Source: Pseudomonas entomophila (lineage in GTDB: Bacteria > Pseudomonadota > Gammaproteobacteria > Pseudomonadales > Pseudomonadaceae). From it: a DNA stretch of 64,000 nt. Shown here piece after piece: positions 9,111 to 17,593 of the stretch. The stretch covers positions 5,259,001 to 5,323,000 of the forward strand of contig NZ_CP070982.1 of NCBI RefSeq assembly GCF_018417595.1, given 5' to 3'. Each line of letters opens with the position of its first letter. Position 1 is the stretch's first letter. Under the pieces are notes generated by a model. It was not told where the DNA came from and searched no databases. It was given only the letters and a program-made list of their open reading frames with translations. The position numbers were made by a program, and so were the translations under genes.

Positions 9111-9210
9111 GGGGCCGCTGGGCGGCCCTTCGCGGGTAAACCCGCTCCTACAGAGACGGTGCAAATCCTGTAGGAGCGGGTTTACCCGCGAAGGGCTGCG
9201 TAGCAGCCCC
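9111..9210. repeat. REP pair (inverted) between AraC and DMT genes
   Basis: Two REP units with cores GCGGGTAAACCCGC and GCGGGTTTACCCGC face each other; the outer ends pair GGGGCCGCTGGGCGGCCC-like sequence with GGGCTGCGTAGCAGCCCC. It is unusual in lying between divergent genes, so it may overlap their promoters. Confidence 0.8.
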
Positions 9211-9236
9211 ACTCTGTCACTGTGAGTACCCGTTGC

Positions 9237-10109
9237 ATGAACTACCTCTTCCCCCTCATCGCCATCCTCATCTGGGCCGGCAACACCGTGGTCACCAAGA
9301 TGTCCGCCGGGGCCATCTTCCCCGCCGAGATCGGCTTCTACCGCTGGCTGCTGGCCGGCCTGCTGTTCACCCCCTTCCTGCTGCCCCAGGTATGGCGCAA
9401 CCGCGCGGCGATCCGCCCGCACCTGGGCAAGGTCTTCGTGCTGGGTGTGCTGGGCATGGCCATCTACCAGAGCCTGGCGTACTTCGCCGCCAGCATCACC
9501 AGCGCCACCAACATGGGCATCATCCTCTCGCTGATGCCATTGATGTCGCTGGCCCTTTCAATCGCCTGGCTCGGCCAGCGCCTGAGCTACGGCGCGCTGC
9601 TGGGTGCAGTGGTGTCGTTCTTCGGCGTGCTGGAGGTGGTCTCGGCCGGGCAACCCGGCGTGCTGCTGCATCAAGGGCTGAACAGCGGCGACCTGATGAT
9701 GCTGGTTGCCACCTTCGCCTATGCGCTGTACAGCTTCCTGCTGAAGAAATGGCAGCTGCGCCTGCCGCCGCTGCAGCTACTGTACCTGCAAGTGCTGGTG
9801 GCGATCCTGGTGCTGCTGCCGCTGTTCCTGCTGTCGCCGAAGACCGGGCTGAACGGCCACAACATTGGCCTGGTGCTGTATGCCGGCCTACTGGCCTCGA
9901 TGGTTGCGCCGCGGGTGTGGATGCAGGCCGTGCACCGCCTGGGCCCTAGCCGCACCACGCTGTTCTTCAACCTGCTGCCGGTGGTGACGGCGGTGATCGC
10001 GGCGGCGGTGCTGGACGAGCAGTTGGCCAGTTATCACCTGGTCGGCGGCTTGCTGACGTTGGTCGGTGTGCTGCTGGCCGAGCGCTGGACAACACCGGTA
10101 CGGCGTTGA
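9237..10109 (+). CDS. DMT family (EamA) transporter
   Basis: About 290 residues with ten hydrophobic helices arranged as two EamA repeats (about 5-137 and 150-285). The first repeat starts NYLFPLIAILIWAGNTVVTK and the second contains LNSGDLMMLVATFAYALYSF. EamA proteins export metabolites or amino acids; the substrate is unknown. The ATG at 9237 is preferred for its family-typical N-terminus; a GTG at 9222 is possible, and neither has a strong ribosome site. It is divergent from the AraC regulator. Confidence 0.85.
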   Translation: MNYLFPLIAILIWAGNTVVTKMSAGAIFPAEIGFYRWLLAGLLFTPFLLPQVWRNRAAIRPHLGKVFVLGVLGMAIYQSLAYFAASITSATNMGIILSLMPLMSLALSIAWLGQRLSYGALLGAVVSFFGVLEVVSAGQPGVLLHQGLNSGDLMMLVATFAYALYSFLLKKWQLRLPPLQLLYLQVLVAILVLLPLFLLSPKTGLNGHNIGLVLYAGLLASMVAPRVWMQAVHRLGPSRTTLFFNLLPVVTAVIAAAVLDEQLASYHLVGGLLTLVGVLLAERWTTPVRR

Positions 10110-10130
10110 CCGATGGGAGCGCTACGCGCT

Positions 10131-10216
10131 CCTTTCGCGGCTAAAGCCGCTCCTACAGGCGAACGCAATCCCCTGTAGGAGCGGCTTTAGCCGCGAAAGG
10201 GCTGCAAAGCAGCCCC
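10131..10216. repeat. REP pair (GCGGCTAAAGCCGC subtype)
   Basis: Arms 10131-10158 and 10173-10200 are perfect inverted copies ending CTCCTACAG, with a further small hairpin (GGGCTGCAAAGCAGCCC) to 10216. It lies between convergent genes. Confidence 0.82.
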
Positions 10217-10223
10217 AGGTTCG

Positions 10224-11114
10224 TCACAACCCGGCAGCCTTGAGGCGGGCGGCATGCTCGGTGAACAGCCGCACCGGCTCGGCACCCTTGCCGACCGCGC
10301 CTAATGACTGGTTGACGATATCCAGGTGATCGAGCGGATAGTCGTCGCCAATCACCTGGCCCAAGTGCGAACTGAAACGCCCGACCATGCCATCGCACTG
10401 CCCCTTCTCCCTGACAAAGCTGCGGGCGAACAGGCGGCAGAAGTAGTTGCTGCCGTCGAAGCGGTTCAGGCCCTGGTCAGTGCGCCCAGGCTGCAAGGTG
10501 CCTGACCATGAGTAGTAGCGTACGCCGTTCACTTCGCCCGCACCCTCGCCACCCCAGACCTCCGGCAGCCCCTGTGGATAAGCCTGGTTGAACAGCGCCA
10601 CCCCGGCGCAGGTCAACGACTGATGAAAGGCATGCACGTCGATCGGCAGCGGCTCGCGGCGCCAGCCAGTCTCCAGCCAGCCCAGCAACACGGCAACGCC
10701 ATGCAGCACCGCCTTGAGGATGCGCCCCTGGGGTGAGTCGCCCGGCGCCGTGCGTTCGAGGTGGTCGGCCAGCTCCGAGCCATGATTGGGGCCGGCCACC
10801 GAGGTCACCGAAGCCACCCGGTCGGGCCGCTTCGCGGCCGCATAGCGCGCGCTCAGCGCCCCTTGGCTATGGCCGATCAGGTTGACCTTATCGGCTCCCG
10901 TGCGCTGGCAGATCTCCTCGATGATGCCCAGCAGCTGCTCGCCCCGCACTTCGCTGGAATGCAGCGGCGACACCTGCACTGGAAACACCTGCGCGCCGCC
11001 CCGGCGCAACGCAGGAACGATGCCGAACCAGTAGGGATACGGCAACGCACGCACAAAGCCGAGCATGCCCGGTACCAGCACCAGTGGATAACGCGTGGCC
11101 AGTTCCTGACTCAT
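10224..11114 (-). CDS. Family I.1 (P. fragi-type) triacylglycerol lipase
   Basis: 296-residue alpha/beta hydrolase. The nucleophile elbow GHSQG (Ser83), the acid in CDGMVGRFSSHLGQVI (Asp241) and the His in YPLDHLDIVN (His263) reproduce the order and spacing of true Pseudomonas lipases. The opening RYPLVLVPGMLGF gives the oxyanion loop. From memory it is closest to the P. fragi lipase rather than P. aeruginosa LipA. No signal peptide is present from the ATG at 11114 (or the alternative 11129), and no lipase foldase gene is adjacent. Export, if any, is therefore unexplained. Confidence 0.85.
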   Translation of the reverse strand: MSQELATRYPLVLVPGMLGFVRALPYPYWFGIVPALRRGGAQVFPVQVSPLHSSEVRGEQLLGIIEEICQRTGADKVNLIGHSQGALSARYAAAKRPDRVASVTSVAGPNHGSELADHLERTAPGDSPQGRILKAVLHGVAVLLGWLETGWRREPLPIDVHAFHQSLTCAGVALFNQAYPQGLPEVWGGEGAGEVNGVRYYSWSGTLQPGRTDQGLNRFDGSNYFCRLFARSFVREKGQCDGMVGRFSSHLGQVIGDDYPLDHLDIVNQSLGAVGKGAEPVRLFTEHAARLKAAGL

Positions 11115-11239
11115 CACCCTTGCCCTCATCCGTGAACAGACCGGCCCACCCTACAGCGCGATCGAAGACAAGCGCAATCGAACTCCCGGCGCGCCGCGCG
11201 GTTCCAAGCAGAACAGACCCCTGAGCAAGGAGCGGGACC

Positions 11240-11581
11240 ATGCACAAGCGAACCCTGGCCATCCTTCTGGCAAGCGCGACCCTCGCCGCCTGCGGCAGCC
11301 GCCCGGAGAACCCGGTGGACTACGTCACCTACCGCGACGAGCCGCTGGTCAAGCAGGTCGAACACGGCATGACCATGCAGAAGGTCATCGCCATCGGCGG
11401 CAGCCCGTCGAATGTGATCGACCTGCCCCACGGCGGCACCTGCAACGACTACATCCTCAACCGCGATGGCCACCAGCAGCCCTACTACGTGCGCTTCGAC
11501 GCCACCGGCCATGTCGACGCCAAGGGTTTCAAGACCTGCAAGCAGCGCCAGAAAGACAGCGACGCCGTGCCCGGCGCCTGA
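11240..11581 (+). CDS. osmE: Osmotically inducible lipoprotein OsmE
   Basis: 113-residue outer-membrane lipoprotein of the SmpA/OmlA (BamE-like) fold. The signal peptide ends in a lipobox LAAC with the lipidated Cys at residue 18. The core KQVEHGMTMQKVIAIGGSPS and YYVRFDATGHVDAKGF match OsmE. The family is stress/osmotically induced in E. coli. A ribosome site AAGGAG precedes the ATG. A ferritin-like gene follows 27 bp downstream and may share the transcript. Confidence 0.85.
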   Translation: MHKRTLAILLASATLAACGSRPENPVDYVTYRDEPLVKQVEHGMTMQKVIAIGGSPSNVIDLPHGGTCNDYILNRDGHQQPYYVRFDATGHVDAKGFKTCKQRQKDSDAVPGA

Positions 11582-11608
11582 CCCCACCCGATGCCTACGG
11601 AGATCAAC

Positions 11609-12136
11609 ATGAGCGTTGAACTGACCGATGTGAAGACCCTGCGCGCCCGCGCCCGCAAGCATGTCGAGCAAGGAGCGGTGACCGAGGGTTACCACGCCGA
11701 CCGCGAGAAAATCCTGCGCCTGCTCAACGAGTCGCTGGCCACCGAGCTGGTCTGCACCCTGCGCTACAAGCGCCACTACTTCATGGCCAGCGGCATCAAG
11801 GCCAGCGTTGCCGCCGAGGAGTTCCTCGAGCATGCCAACCAGGAAAGCGAGCATGCCGACCGGCTGGCCGAACGCATCGTGCAATTGGGCGGCGAGCCGG
11901 ACTTCAACCCGGACAACCTGAGCAAGCATTCGCACGCCCAATACGTGGCGGGCGACTCGCTGAAGGAAATGGTGCTGGAAGACCTGGTGGCCGAGCGGAT
12001 CGCCATCGACAGCTACCGCGAGATCATCCAGTACATCGGTGACAAGGACCCGACCACCCGGCGCATCTTCGAGGATATCCTGGCCCAGGAAGAGGAGCAC
12101 GCGGACGATATGTCCGATCTGTTGAAAGGGTTGTGA
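11609..12136 (+). CDS. Ferritin-like (bacterioferritin/Dps-type) protein
   Basis: 175-residue four-helix-bundle protein with carboxylate/histidine ligands in the ferritin pattern. The first site is NESLATELVCTLRYKRHYF, then EFLEHANQESEHADRLAERI, EDLVAERIAIDSYREII and ILAQEEEHADDM. The arrangement suggests a di-iron ferroxidase and iron storage or oxidative-stress protection. The ATG at 11609 has GGAG 7 bp upstream; the frame opens at 11591 but lacks a ribosome site. It follows osmE, so stationary-phase or stress expression is likely (inference). Confidence 0.83.
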   Translation: MSVELTDVKTLRARARKHVEQGAVTEGYHADREKILRLLNESLATELVCTLRYKRHYFMASGIKASVAAEEFLEHANQESEHADRLAERIVQLGGEPDFNPDNLSKHSHAQYVAGDSLKEMVLEDLVAERIAIDSYREIIQYIGDKDPTTRRIFEDILAQEEEHADDMSDLLKGL

Positions 12137-12160
12137 TTGCCGGCACGATCCTTACGATCC

Positions 12161-12247
12161 TTGTAGGAGCGGCTTTAGCCGCGAACACCGGCATAGCCGG
12201 TGCCAATCACCGCGTCGCCTGCTTCGCGGCTGAAGCCGCTCCTACAA
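12161..12247. repeat. REP pair (GCGGCTTTAGCCGC subtype)
   Basis: Outer arms TTGTAGGAGCGGCTTTAGCC.. (12161-12185) and its complement (12223-12247) enclose a small CACCGGCATAGCCGGTG hairpin. The right arm ends immediately before the asmA stop codon, between convergent genes. Confidence 0.82.
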
Positions 12248-14308
12248 TCATTTCTTCACCGCCGCCGGTGCCTTGCCGGTCTTCATCTGCTGCAACAACG
12301 GCGTGCACTGGTTAGGAGCATCGCCACTGCTCGGCGCAATCAATGCCAGCAACCCGGCCGCCGGCCCGACCACCACGCCAAGCGCCACCATCCCCGCCCC
12401 GCGCAATGCCAGCGGCACCGCCTGCACACCGGCGCTGGGCTTGGCGAACGGCCCACGCACGTACAACGGCGAGCGCAGCGAGAACAGGCGCAGGCCCTTG
12501 GATTCGGGAGTGATCTTCAGGTCCAGTTGCTCGCTGGCGAAGTTGGCCGTGCCGTTGATGTAGATGATCGCGTTCTCGGTGTCGAAGACAAACAACCGCG
12601 TGGTCGCCAAGCCATCCTTGATCCCGACATCGGCTGCGGCGCAATTGATCTTCACATCCTCATCGCCGAACAACTTGCCGACCACATAGTTGCCCACGTT
12701 GAGCCCGGCGATCTCCATCAGGCCACGGCTGATGGCGCCATCGTTCATCAACAGGCGCAGGTCGCCGTTGGCGGTGCCCAGCAAGGCCGCCACCGAGTTG
12801 CCGCGGCCACTGATGTCGGCATCGCCATTGAGCTCACCAAAGCTGGTCTGCATCGGCGCGAAGCCGGGGAACATCTGCTTTAGCTTGAAGCCGCGCGCGG
12901 TCAACCGGGCACGGCCCTGCAACGGTGCGCCACGGCCGTCCAGGCGGATGTTGGAATCAAGGTTGCCACCGGCCACGCCGAAGCGCAGCGGCTCCAGGCG
13001 CAGCAGGCCGTCATCGAGGATCACGTGGGCGGAGAGGTCCTTGAACGGCAGCTTCTCGCTGTGGACGATGCGCTTGCCGGCAAAGCTGACGTCGGCATCC
13101 ATGGCCCGCCAACGCTCGGTACGGAATTCTTCCACCGGCAGCACCTTGCCCGCCGGCTGCTTGCTGGCGCCACCGCGCGCCTTCTGCGCGCTGTTGGAGT
13201 CGGCACCGATCAGCGGCGCCAGGTCCTTGAACAGCAACTGGTTCGAGACCAGCTTGCCCGCCAGCTTCGGCCGCGGCTGGCTGGCGACGAAGGCCAGGTC
13301 GCCATGGATGTCGCTGTCGCCGATCTTGCCGTTGAAGCCCTCGTAGCGAAACTGCGCGCCTGCGGGATCGTGCAGGTTGGCGGTCAGGTGGCCATCGGTG
13401 GAATAGACCGGGGTGTCCGGCAGGGTCACACCGGTCAGCGGGTAGAGATTGCCCAGGCTGCTGCCGGAGAGCGCCAGGCGCAGGTCCAGGGCGCCCAGGT
13501 TACGGGGATCGGTCAGGGTGCCCGCCAGGACCACGCGGGTATCGCCGATGCGTGCGTCGGCCTGCAGCGGGAAGGGCTGGCTGGCGTCCTGCAGCGCCAG
13601 CAACCCGCCGATCTTGCCGGTTGCGGCCACCGCCTTGCCCTTGTAGCGACCCTGGGCCTTGAAGCCAAAGGCATAGTCCTGGGCCTTGCCGACCTGCTCG
13701 GCGCGCTCCTTGCCGACGATTTCGCTGAACGGGATCGGCTTGCCCAGCGGGTCGACCTGCACCTTCATGCTGGTCTTCAGGGTCTGGTCATCGAAGCTGA
13801 CATTGCCCTGGTCGAAGCCGATGGCGCCGATGTCCAGCTCCCATTTCGAGGGCGGGGCGTTCTCATCCTTGGGCCCGAAGTCGAAGACCCAGTTGGCGCG
13901 GCCATCGGCCAGGCGCGCAAGGCTGGCGCTGGGCTTGACCAGGTCGATGCGCGGGATGCTGATGCGCTGGACGATCAGCGGCAGTGGCGACAGGCGGAAC
14001 TCCACGCGCTCCAGCCCGACCATTCGCGGTTCCTTGAGCCAGTCGGGGTTGCCGAGCGTCAGGTCTTCGGCGGTGAAATGCGGCCAGGGCACGAAGGCCC
14101 GCCAGCCGCCCTCCTCAGGCTCGGTACGCCAGTTCACGGCGAGGTTGCCATTGATCGCGAAGGGGCGATGCAGGGCTTCGGAAACCTTCTCGTTGAGCAG
14201 TGGCTTGACCCGGTTCCAGTCGAAGGTGGCGATCACCACCACCAGGATCGCCAGCAGGGTGGCCAGGGTGGCGAGGGTCCAGAGGAGGATTCTGGCAGGG
14301 CGCGTCAT
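12248..14308 (-). CDS. AsmA family protein
   Basis: 686-residue protein anchored by one N-terminal transmembrane helix (about residues 6-28, ending in IATFDWNRVKPLLNEKVSEAL, the AsmA signature start). The rest is a long beta-rich periplasmic domain with the DUF748/AsmA-type C-terminal block (SRGLMEIAGLNVGNYV). AsmA-like proteins are thought to bridge the membranes and move or organise phospholipids. The ATG at 14308 has GGAG upstream; in-frame sequence to 14356 is not needed. Monocistronic. Confidence 0.85.
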   Translation of the reverse strand: MTRPARILLWTLATLATLLAILVVVIATFDWNRVKPLLNEKVSEALHRPFAINGNLAVNWRTEPEEGGWRAFVPWPHFTAEDLTLGNPDWLKEPRMVGLERVEFRLSPLPLIVQRISIPRIDLVKPSASLARLADGRANWVFDFGPKDENAPPSKWELDIGAIGFDQGNVSFDDQTLKTSMKVQVDPLGKPIPFSEIVGKERAEQVGKAQDYAFGFKAQGRYKGKAVAATGKIGGLLALQDASQPFPLQADARIGDTRVVLAGTLTDPRNLGALDLRLALSGSSLGNLYPLTGVTLPDTPVYSTDGHLTANLHDPAGAQFRYEGFNGKIGDSDIHGDLAFVASQPRPKLAGKLVSNQLLFKDLAPLIGADSNSAQKARGGASKQPAGKVLPVEEFRTERWRAMDADVSFAGKRIVHSEKLPFKDLSAHVILDDGLLRLEPLRFGVAGGNLDSNIRLDGRGAPLQGRARLTARGFKLKQMFPGFAPMQTSFGELNGDADISGRGNSVAALLGTANGDLRLLMNDGAISRGLMEIAGLNVGNYVVGKLFGDEDVKINCAAADVGIKDGLATTRLFVFDTENAIIYINGTANFASEQLDLKITPESKGLRLFSLRSPLYVRGPFAKPSAGVQAVPLALRGAGMVALGVVVGPAAGLLALIAPSSGDAPNQCTPLLQQMKTGKAPAAVKK

Positions 14309-14649
14309 GCAGGGTTCTCCTGACTGCAGGGCTCGAAGCGGGTGTCGCAATGGCACCTAGTATGTCGGACTGATGAAAAACCGTCGGGTTTGATCCGGAC
14401 GGCCATGATAGCGAAGTTTTTTCTGACGCTTTTCTCAGCTTTTGGTCGACGAGCGGCCACTGTGTTACCAGGCCGAAGGCTCGCACGCAGATTGATCGAG
14501 CAGCCACAAGTACTGCCCTAGAGCCATTGCAACTCAGTATCAATCCCGTCGATTGTCACCATTATCCCGATGAACTTCTCTCTGGCGTTACCGGGCGTAG
14601 CATTGGCTCCGTACCCACTTTCCCAGCCCCCCAGAGGAGCACCGAAATC
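14309..14649. other. Gene-free divergent intergenic region
   Basis: About 340 bp between the divergent asmA and repeat-protein genes. It is less GC-rich than the flanks, with a poly-T run near 14415-14425, and must hold both promoters. I see no convincing -35/-10 pair, REP or RNA gene here. Confidence 0.5.
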
Positions 14650-15150
14650 ATGAAACGCCATCTGCTGCTGAGCCTGACCCTGTCCGTCCTTGCCGCCAAC
14701 GCCTTCGCCCTGCCGGCCGAAGACCAGCACCTTAGCGCCGAATCGCGTTCCAGTGCCGCGACCGTCGCCCAACCGCTGAACACCCTGGCCGAAGGCGGCG
14801 CCGAACGCCTGCAAGAACGTGCCGGACGCTTGGCCGAGGGAGGGGCTGACCGCCTGATCGAACGTACTGGTCGCGTCGCCGAAGGTGGCTCGGATCGCCT
14901 GATCGAACGCACCGGTCGCGTCGCCGAAGGTGGCTCGGATCGCCTGATCGAACGCACTGGCCGCGTCGCCGAAGGTGGCTCGGATCGCCTGATCGAACGC
15001 ACTGGCCGCGTCGCTGAAGGTGGCTCGGATCGCCTGATCGAACGCACTGGCCGCGTCGCCGAAGGTGGCTCGGATCGCCTCAACGAACGCAACAACCGTG
15101 TAGCCGAAGGTGGCTCGGATCGTCTGGTCGAACTCAGCCGTGTGAGCTGA
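14650..15150 (+). CDS. Exported protein built of eight 15-residue repeats
   Basis: 166-residue precursor. A clear signal peptide (MKRHLLLSLTLSVLAANAFA) is followed by a short acidic linker, then eight tandem units of 15 residues with the consensus VAEGGSDRLIERTGR (residues 46 to the end). Units 3-6 are identical; units 1, 2, 7 and 8 diverge. The DNA repeats are 45 bp long starting at 14785. The ATG at 14650 has AGGAG at good spacing. The charged, Gly-containing repeat looks like an extended or helical periplasmic or secreted rod. No family is recognised with confidence, and function is unknown. Confidence 0.78.
   Translation: MKRHLLLSLTLSVLAANAFALPAEDQHLSAESRSSAATVAQPLNTLAEGGAERLQERAGRLAEGGADRLIERTGRVAEGGSDRLIERTGRVAEGGSDRLIERTGRVAEGGSDRLIERTGRVAEGGSDRLIERTGRVAEGGSDRLNERNNRVAEGGSDRLVELSRVS
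14785..15150 (+). repeat. 45-bp coding tandem repeat, eight units
   Basis: Units begin at 14785, 14830, 14875, 14920, 14965, 15010, 15055 and 15100. Units 3-6 are almost identical at the nucleotide level, which marks recent unit duplication or homogenisation and predicts length variation between strains. Confidence 0.9.
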
Positions 15151-15199
15151 TCGCCATGGCCGAGAACAACAACCCGCCCCACTGCGCCTGCTCCCCTCC

Positions 15200-15232
15200 A
15201 AGCCCGGTCCATTGACCGGGCTTTGTTTTTTT
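15200..15232 (+). terminator. Rho-independent terminator after repeat protein
   Basis: Perfect 10-bp stem AAGCCCGGTC / GACCGGGCTT with a CATT loop, followed by TGTTTTTTT. Confidence 0.9.
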
Positions 15233-15272
15233 ATCCAGAATGCCCAGCCGTACCGTCAAAGAATCCTGCCCC

Positions 15273-15905
15273 ATGCTGCCGCGCGCCGAACAGAAGCTAC
15301 AGACCCGCCAGGCCCTGCTGGATGCCGCCTGCCTGCTCATGGAGAGCGGCCGTGGCTTCGGCAGCATCAGCCTGCGCGAGGTGGCCAAGGCCGCCGGCAT
15401 CGTGCCCACCGGTTTCTACCGCCACTTCCCCGACATGGACGCCCTGGGCCTGGCCCTGGTCGCCGAGGTCGATACCACCTTCCGCCAGACCATCCGCCTG
15501 GTGCGGCACAACGAGTTCGAGCTCGGTGGCATCACCGACGCCTCGGTGCGCATCTTCCTCGACGTGGTGATCGCCCATCGCGCACAGTTCCTGTTCCTCG
15601 CCCGCGAGCAGTACGGTGGCTCGCAGCCAGTGCGCCAGGCCATCGCCCGCCTGCGCCAGGACATCAGCAGCGACTTGGCCACCGACCTTGCGCGCATGCC
15701 GCGCTGGCAGCACCTGGACGGCGCGGCGCTGGCGGTGATGGCCGACCTGGTGGTCAAGACCGTGTTCGCCACCCTGCCCGAGCTGATCGACAGCCCCGAG
15801 CCGGGTTATCCACAGGCGCTGTCACCCCAGGAAAAAATCACCCAGCAGCTGCGCTTCATCTTCGTGGGTGCTCGGCATTGGCAGGGTCTGGGAAATCCAG
15901 GCTAG
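15273..15905 (+). CDS. TetR family regulator, FabR/DesT-like
   Basis: 210-residue TetR-type repressor. The N-terminal helix-turn-helix (RQALLDAACLLMESGRGFGS through SLREVAKAAGIVPTGFYRHF) and following FPDMDALGLALVAEV match the FabR/DesT group, which senses acyl-CoA composition and controls unsaturated fatty-acid synthesis. The ligand domain includes FLFLAREQYGGSQPVRQAI. No desaturase gene is adjacent here. The ATG at 15273 gives the family-like N-terminus; an upstream ATG at 15240 is possible. Neither has a clear ribosome site. Confidence 0.78.
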   Translation: MLPRAEQKLQTRQALLDAACLLMESGRGFGSISLREVAKAAGIVPTGFYRHFPDMDALGLALVAEVDTTFRQTIRLVRHNEFELGGITDASVRIFLDVVIAHRAQFLFLAREQYGGSQPVRQAIARLRQDISSDLATDLARMPRWQHLDGAALAVMADLVVKTVFATLPELIDSPEPGYPQALSPQEKITQQLRFIFVGARHWQGLGNPG

Positions 15906-15917
15906 CCACACCGGCCT

Positions 15918-15982
15918 CTTCGCGGGCAAGCCCGCTCCCGCAGGGTCCCGCCGCCCCCGTGGGAGCCGGCTTTGCCAGCGAA
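15918..15982. repeat. REP pair, degenerate right arm
   Basis: Left unit TTCGCGGGCAAGCCCGCTCC.. is intact; the right unit (GTGGGAGCCGGCTTTGCCAG..) has several mismatches. Confidence 0.72.
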
Positions 15983-16068
15983 TGGGCCAGTGCATTCAGC
16001 ACAAGACAGTAGCCCCCACAGACAGGGCAGTGCCTGGGGAACCCGGGTCTGCCAGATGACCGCGCCTC

Positions 16069-16104
16069 CTGTGGGAGCGGGTTTACCCGCGAAAGGGCCG
16101 GCAC
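16069..16104. repeat. Single REP unit
   Basis: CTGTGGGAGCGGGTTTACCC.. with the extension GCGAAAGGGCCGGCAC, the same outer sequence as the palindrome in the urt operon. It lies 63 bp before the AGE gene. Confidence 0.75.
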
Positions 16105-16166
16105 GAACAACCCACAACCTCACTTCTGCTACCATGGCGCCCTGCCCGACCGTCACGAGCGCCACC

Positions 16167-17255
16167 ATGTCCGACCCCCGCCCTGCACTGACCCGTTTCC
16201 ACCAGCACTTCGCCGAACGCATCGTGCCGCTGTGGCAGGGCCCTGGCTGGAACGCCGACATGGCCCTGCCCTACGAAGCCCTCGACGCCCAGCACCGGCC
16301 ACTGCCCGTGCAGCGCTACCGGGCCATGGCCTGCGCCCGCCAGCTCTACCTCTTCAGCAGCCGCATCGAGCAGCCCGGCGCGGCCGAGCGCGCAGCGGCG
16401 CTGTTCCGCTCGCTGCAACGGCACTTCCACGACGCCGAGCACGGCGGCTGGTTCTACAGCATCGATGCCGAAGGCAAGCCGCTGGATCGGCGCAAGGACC
16501 TCTACACCCACGCCTTCATCGTCTTCGCCTGCGCCCATTACTGGGGCAAGGTGCGCGAAGGTCTGGTGGAGTCGGCCCTGAACGCGGCATTGGAAATCGT
16601 TGCCGAGCAGTTCGCCCGCGATGATGGCCTGTATGAAGCCAGCCTGGGTGAAGACTGGTCGGACCTGGGCAGCGGCCCGCTACAGAACCCGCAGATGCAC
16701 CTGGCCGAAGCCTTCCTCCAGGTACTGGCCGTGCGCGAGGACGACGAGGTTCGCCAGTCGCTGCTGCAGTTGTGCGACGCACTGCAGGCTCAGTTCATCG
16801 AACCGAGCCACGGCTTGATGCTGGAGAAGCCACGCGGCGCTGTGGATAACTGGTTCGAGCCAGGCCACCAGTTCGAATGGTTCTACCTGCTGGACACCTC
16901 GCCGCTGCTGCGCGGGACGGCGCTGCACGCCTCCATCACCCGCGCCTTCGCCTACGCCGAGCAGTGCGGTGTGAAGGATACGGCGGTGCTGGCGATGCTC
17001 GATGTGGACGGCAAGGTCATCGATGCCACCCAACGGATCTGGGCCCAGGCCGAGTACCTGCGGGCACTGGCCTTGCGGCCAGGCAGCGAGGCGAGGTTGC
17101 TGGCGCAGCTGCAGGCGCTGGCGTCACGATTCCTGCATGACGGTGGCTGGCATGAGTGCCGTGATGGTGACGGTGCGGTGAGCCGGCATGATATGCCTTC
17201 GACCACCCCTTATCATTTGGCTACTTGCCTCGAAGAGATGGCACGTTACGCCTAA
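16167..17255 (+). CDS. AGE-family sugar epimerase/isomerase
   Basis: 362-residue (alpha/alpha)6-barrel protein of the N-acylglucosamine 2-epimerase family, most like bacterial mannose isomerase/YihS. Motifs include RYRAMACARQLYLFS, GGWFYSIDAEGKPLDRRKDL, LYTHAFIVFA, NPQMHLAEAFL, EPGHQFEWFYLL and the final TPYHLATCLEEM, supplying the conserved Arg/His residues of the active site. The start at 16167 (MSDPRPALTRFHQHF) is preferred over 16134. Substrate (mannose/fructose-type aldose-ketose exchange) is inferred from family. Confidence 0.82.
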   Translation: MSDPRPALTRFHQHFAERIVPLWQGPGWNADMALPYEALDAQHRPLPVQRYRAMACARQLYLFSSRIEQPGAAERAAALFRSLQRHFHDAEHGGWFYSIDAEGKPLDRRKDLYTHAFIVFACAHYWGKVREGLVESALNAALEIVAEQFARDDGLYEASLGEDWSDLGSGPLQNPQMHLAEAFLQVLAVREDDEVRQSLLQLCDALQAQFIEPSHGLMLEKPRGAVDNWFEPGHQFEWFYLLDTSPLLRGTALHASITRAFAYAEQCGVKDTAVLAMLDVDGKVIDATQRIWAQAEYLRALALRPGSEARLLAQLQALASRFLHDGGWHECRDGDGAVSRHDMPSTTPYHLATCLEEMARYA

Positions 17256-17331
17256 GGGTACGCTTTCCTGCTGCATCTGAAACGCTCTGCCTCCTACCCT
17301 CGACATTCCTTCATGTGCCGGGTTCAAACCA

Positions 17332-17583
17332 GTGAACAAGCAGACTTTTGCAGCGTATCTCCAGCAGGAAATCAACAAAGCAGCGCAAGACATCGTCAAC
17401 CGATCCGACAATGTCGATTACTTCGCTCATGGCAAGCTGAGTTATCTGCTCAGTCTCCGCCGTATTACCAGTGGCAACGCAGTGCGTGAGGATTTCGGTC
17501 GGCATGACGGAATCAATGACGTCCTGCAACTGCTTGAGATCATCCCGCAAGATCGTACCTACCTCTCTTACATACCGAAGTGA
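17332..17583 (+). CDS. Small orphan protein
   Basis: 83-residue hydrophilic, mainly helical protein (begins NKQTFAAYLQQEINKAAQDI). It starts at a GTG without a strong ribosome site. I do not recognise it. Its codon use is less GC-biased than neighbours, suggesting a young or transferred gene. A perfect 12-bp hairpin closes it. An antisense frame (17311-17625) is open as well, but its sequence looks less protein-like. Existence is plausible, function unknown. Confidence 0.5.
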   Translation: MNKQTFAAYLQQEINKAAQDIVNRSDNVDYFAHGKLSYLLSLRRITSGNAVREDFGRHDGINDVLQLLEIIPQDRTYLSYIPK

Positions 17584-17593
17584 TCTCAGCACC

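Noticed and set aside
14518..15212. Long antisense frames over the repeat protein
   Set aside because: A 45-bp repeat keeps every frame open; only the plus-strand frame has a signal peptide and ribosome site.
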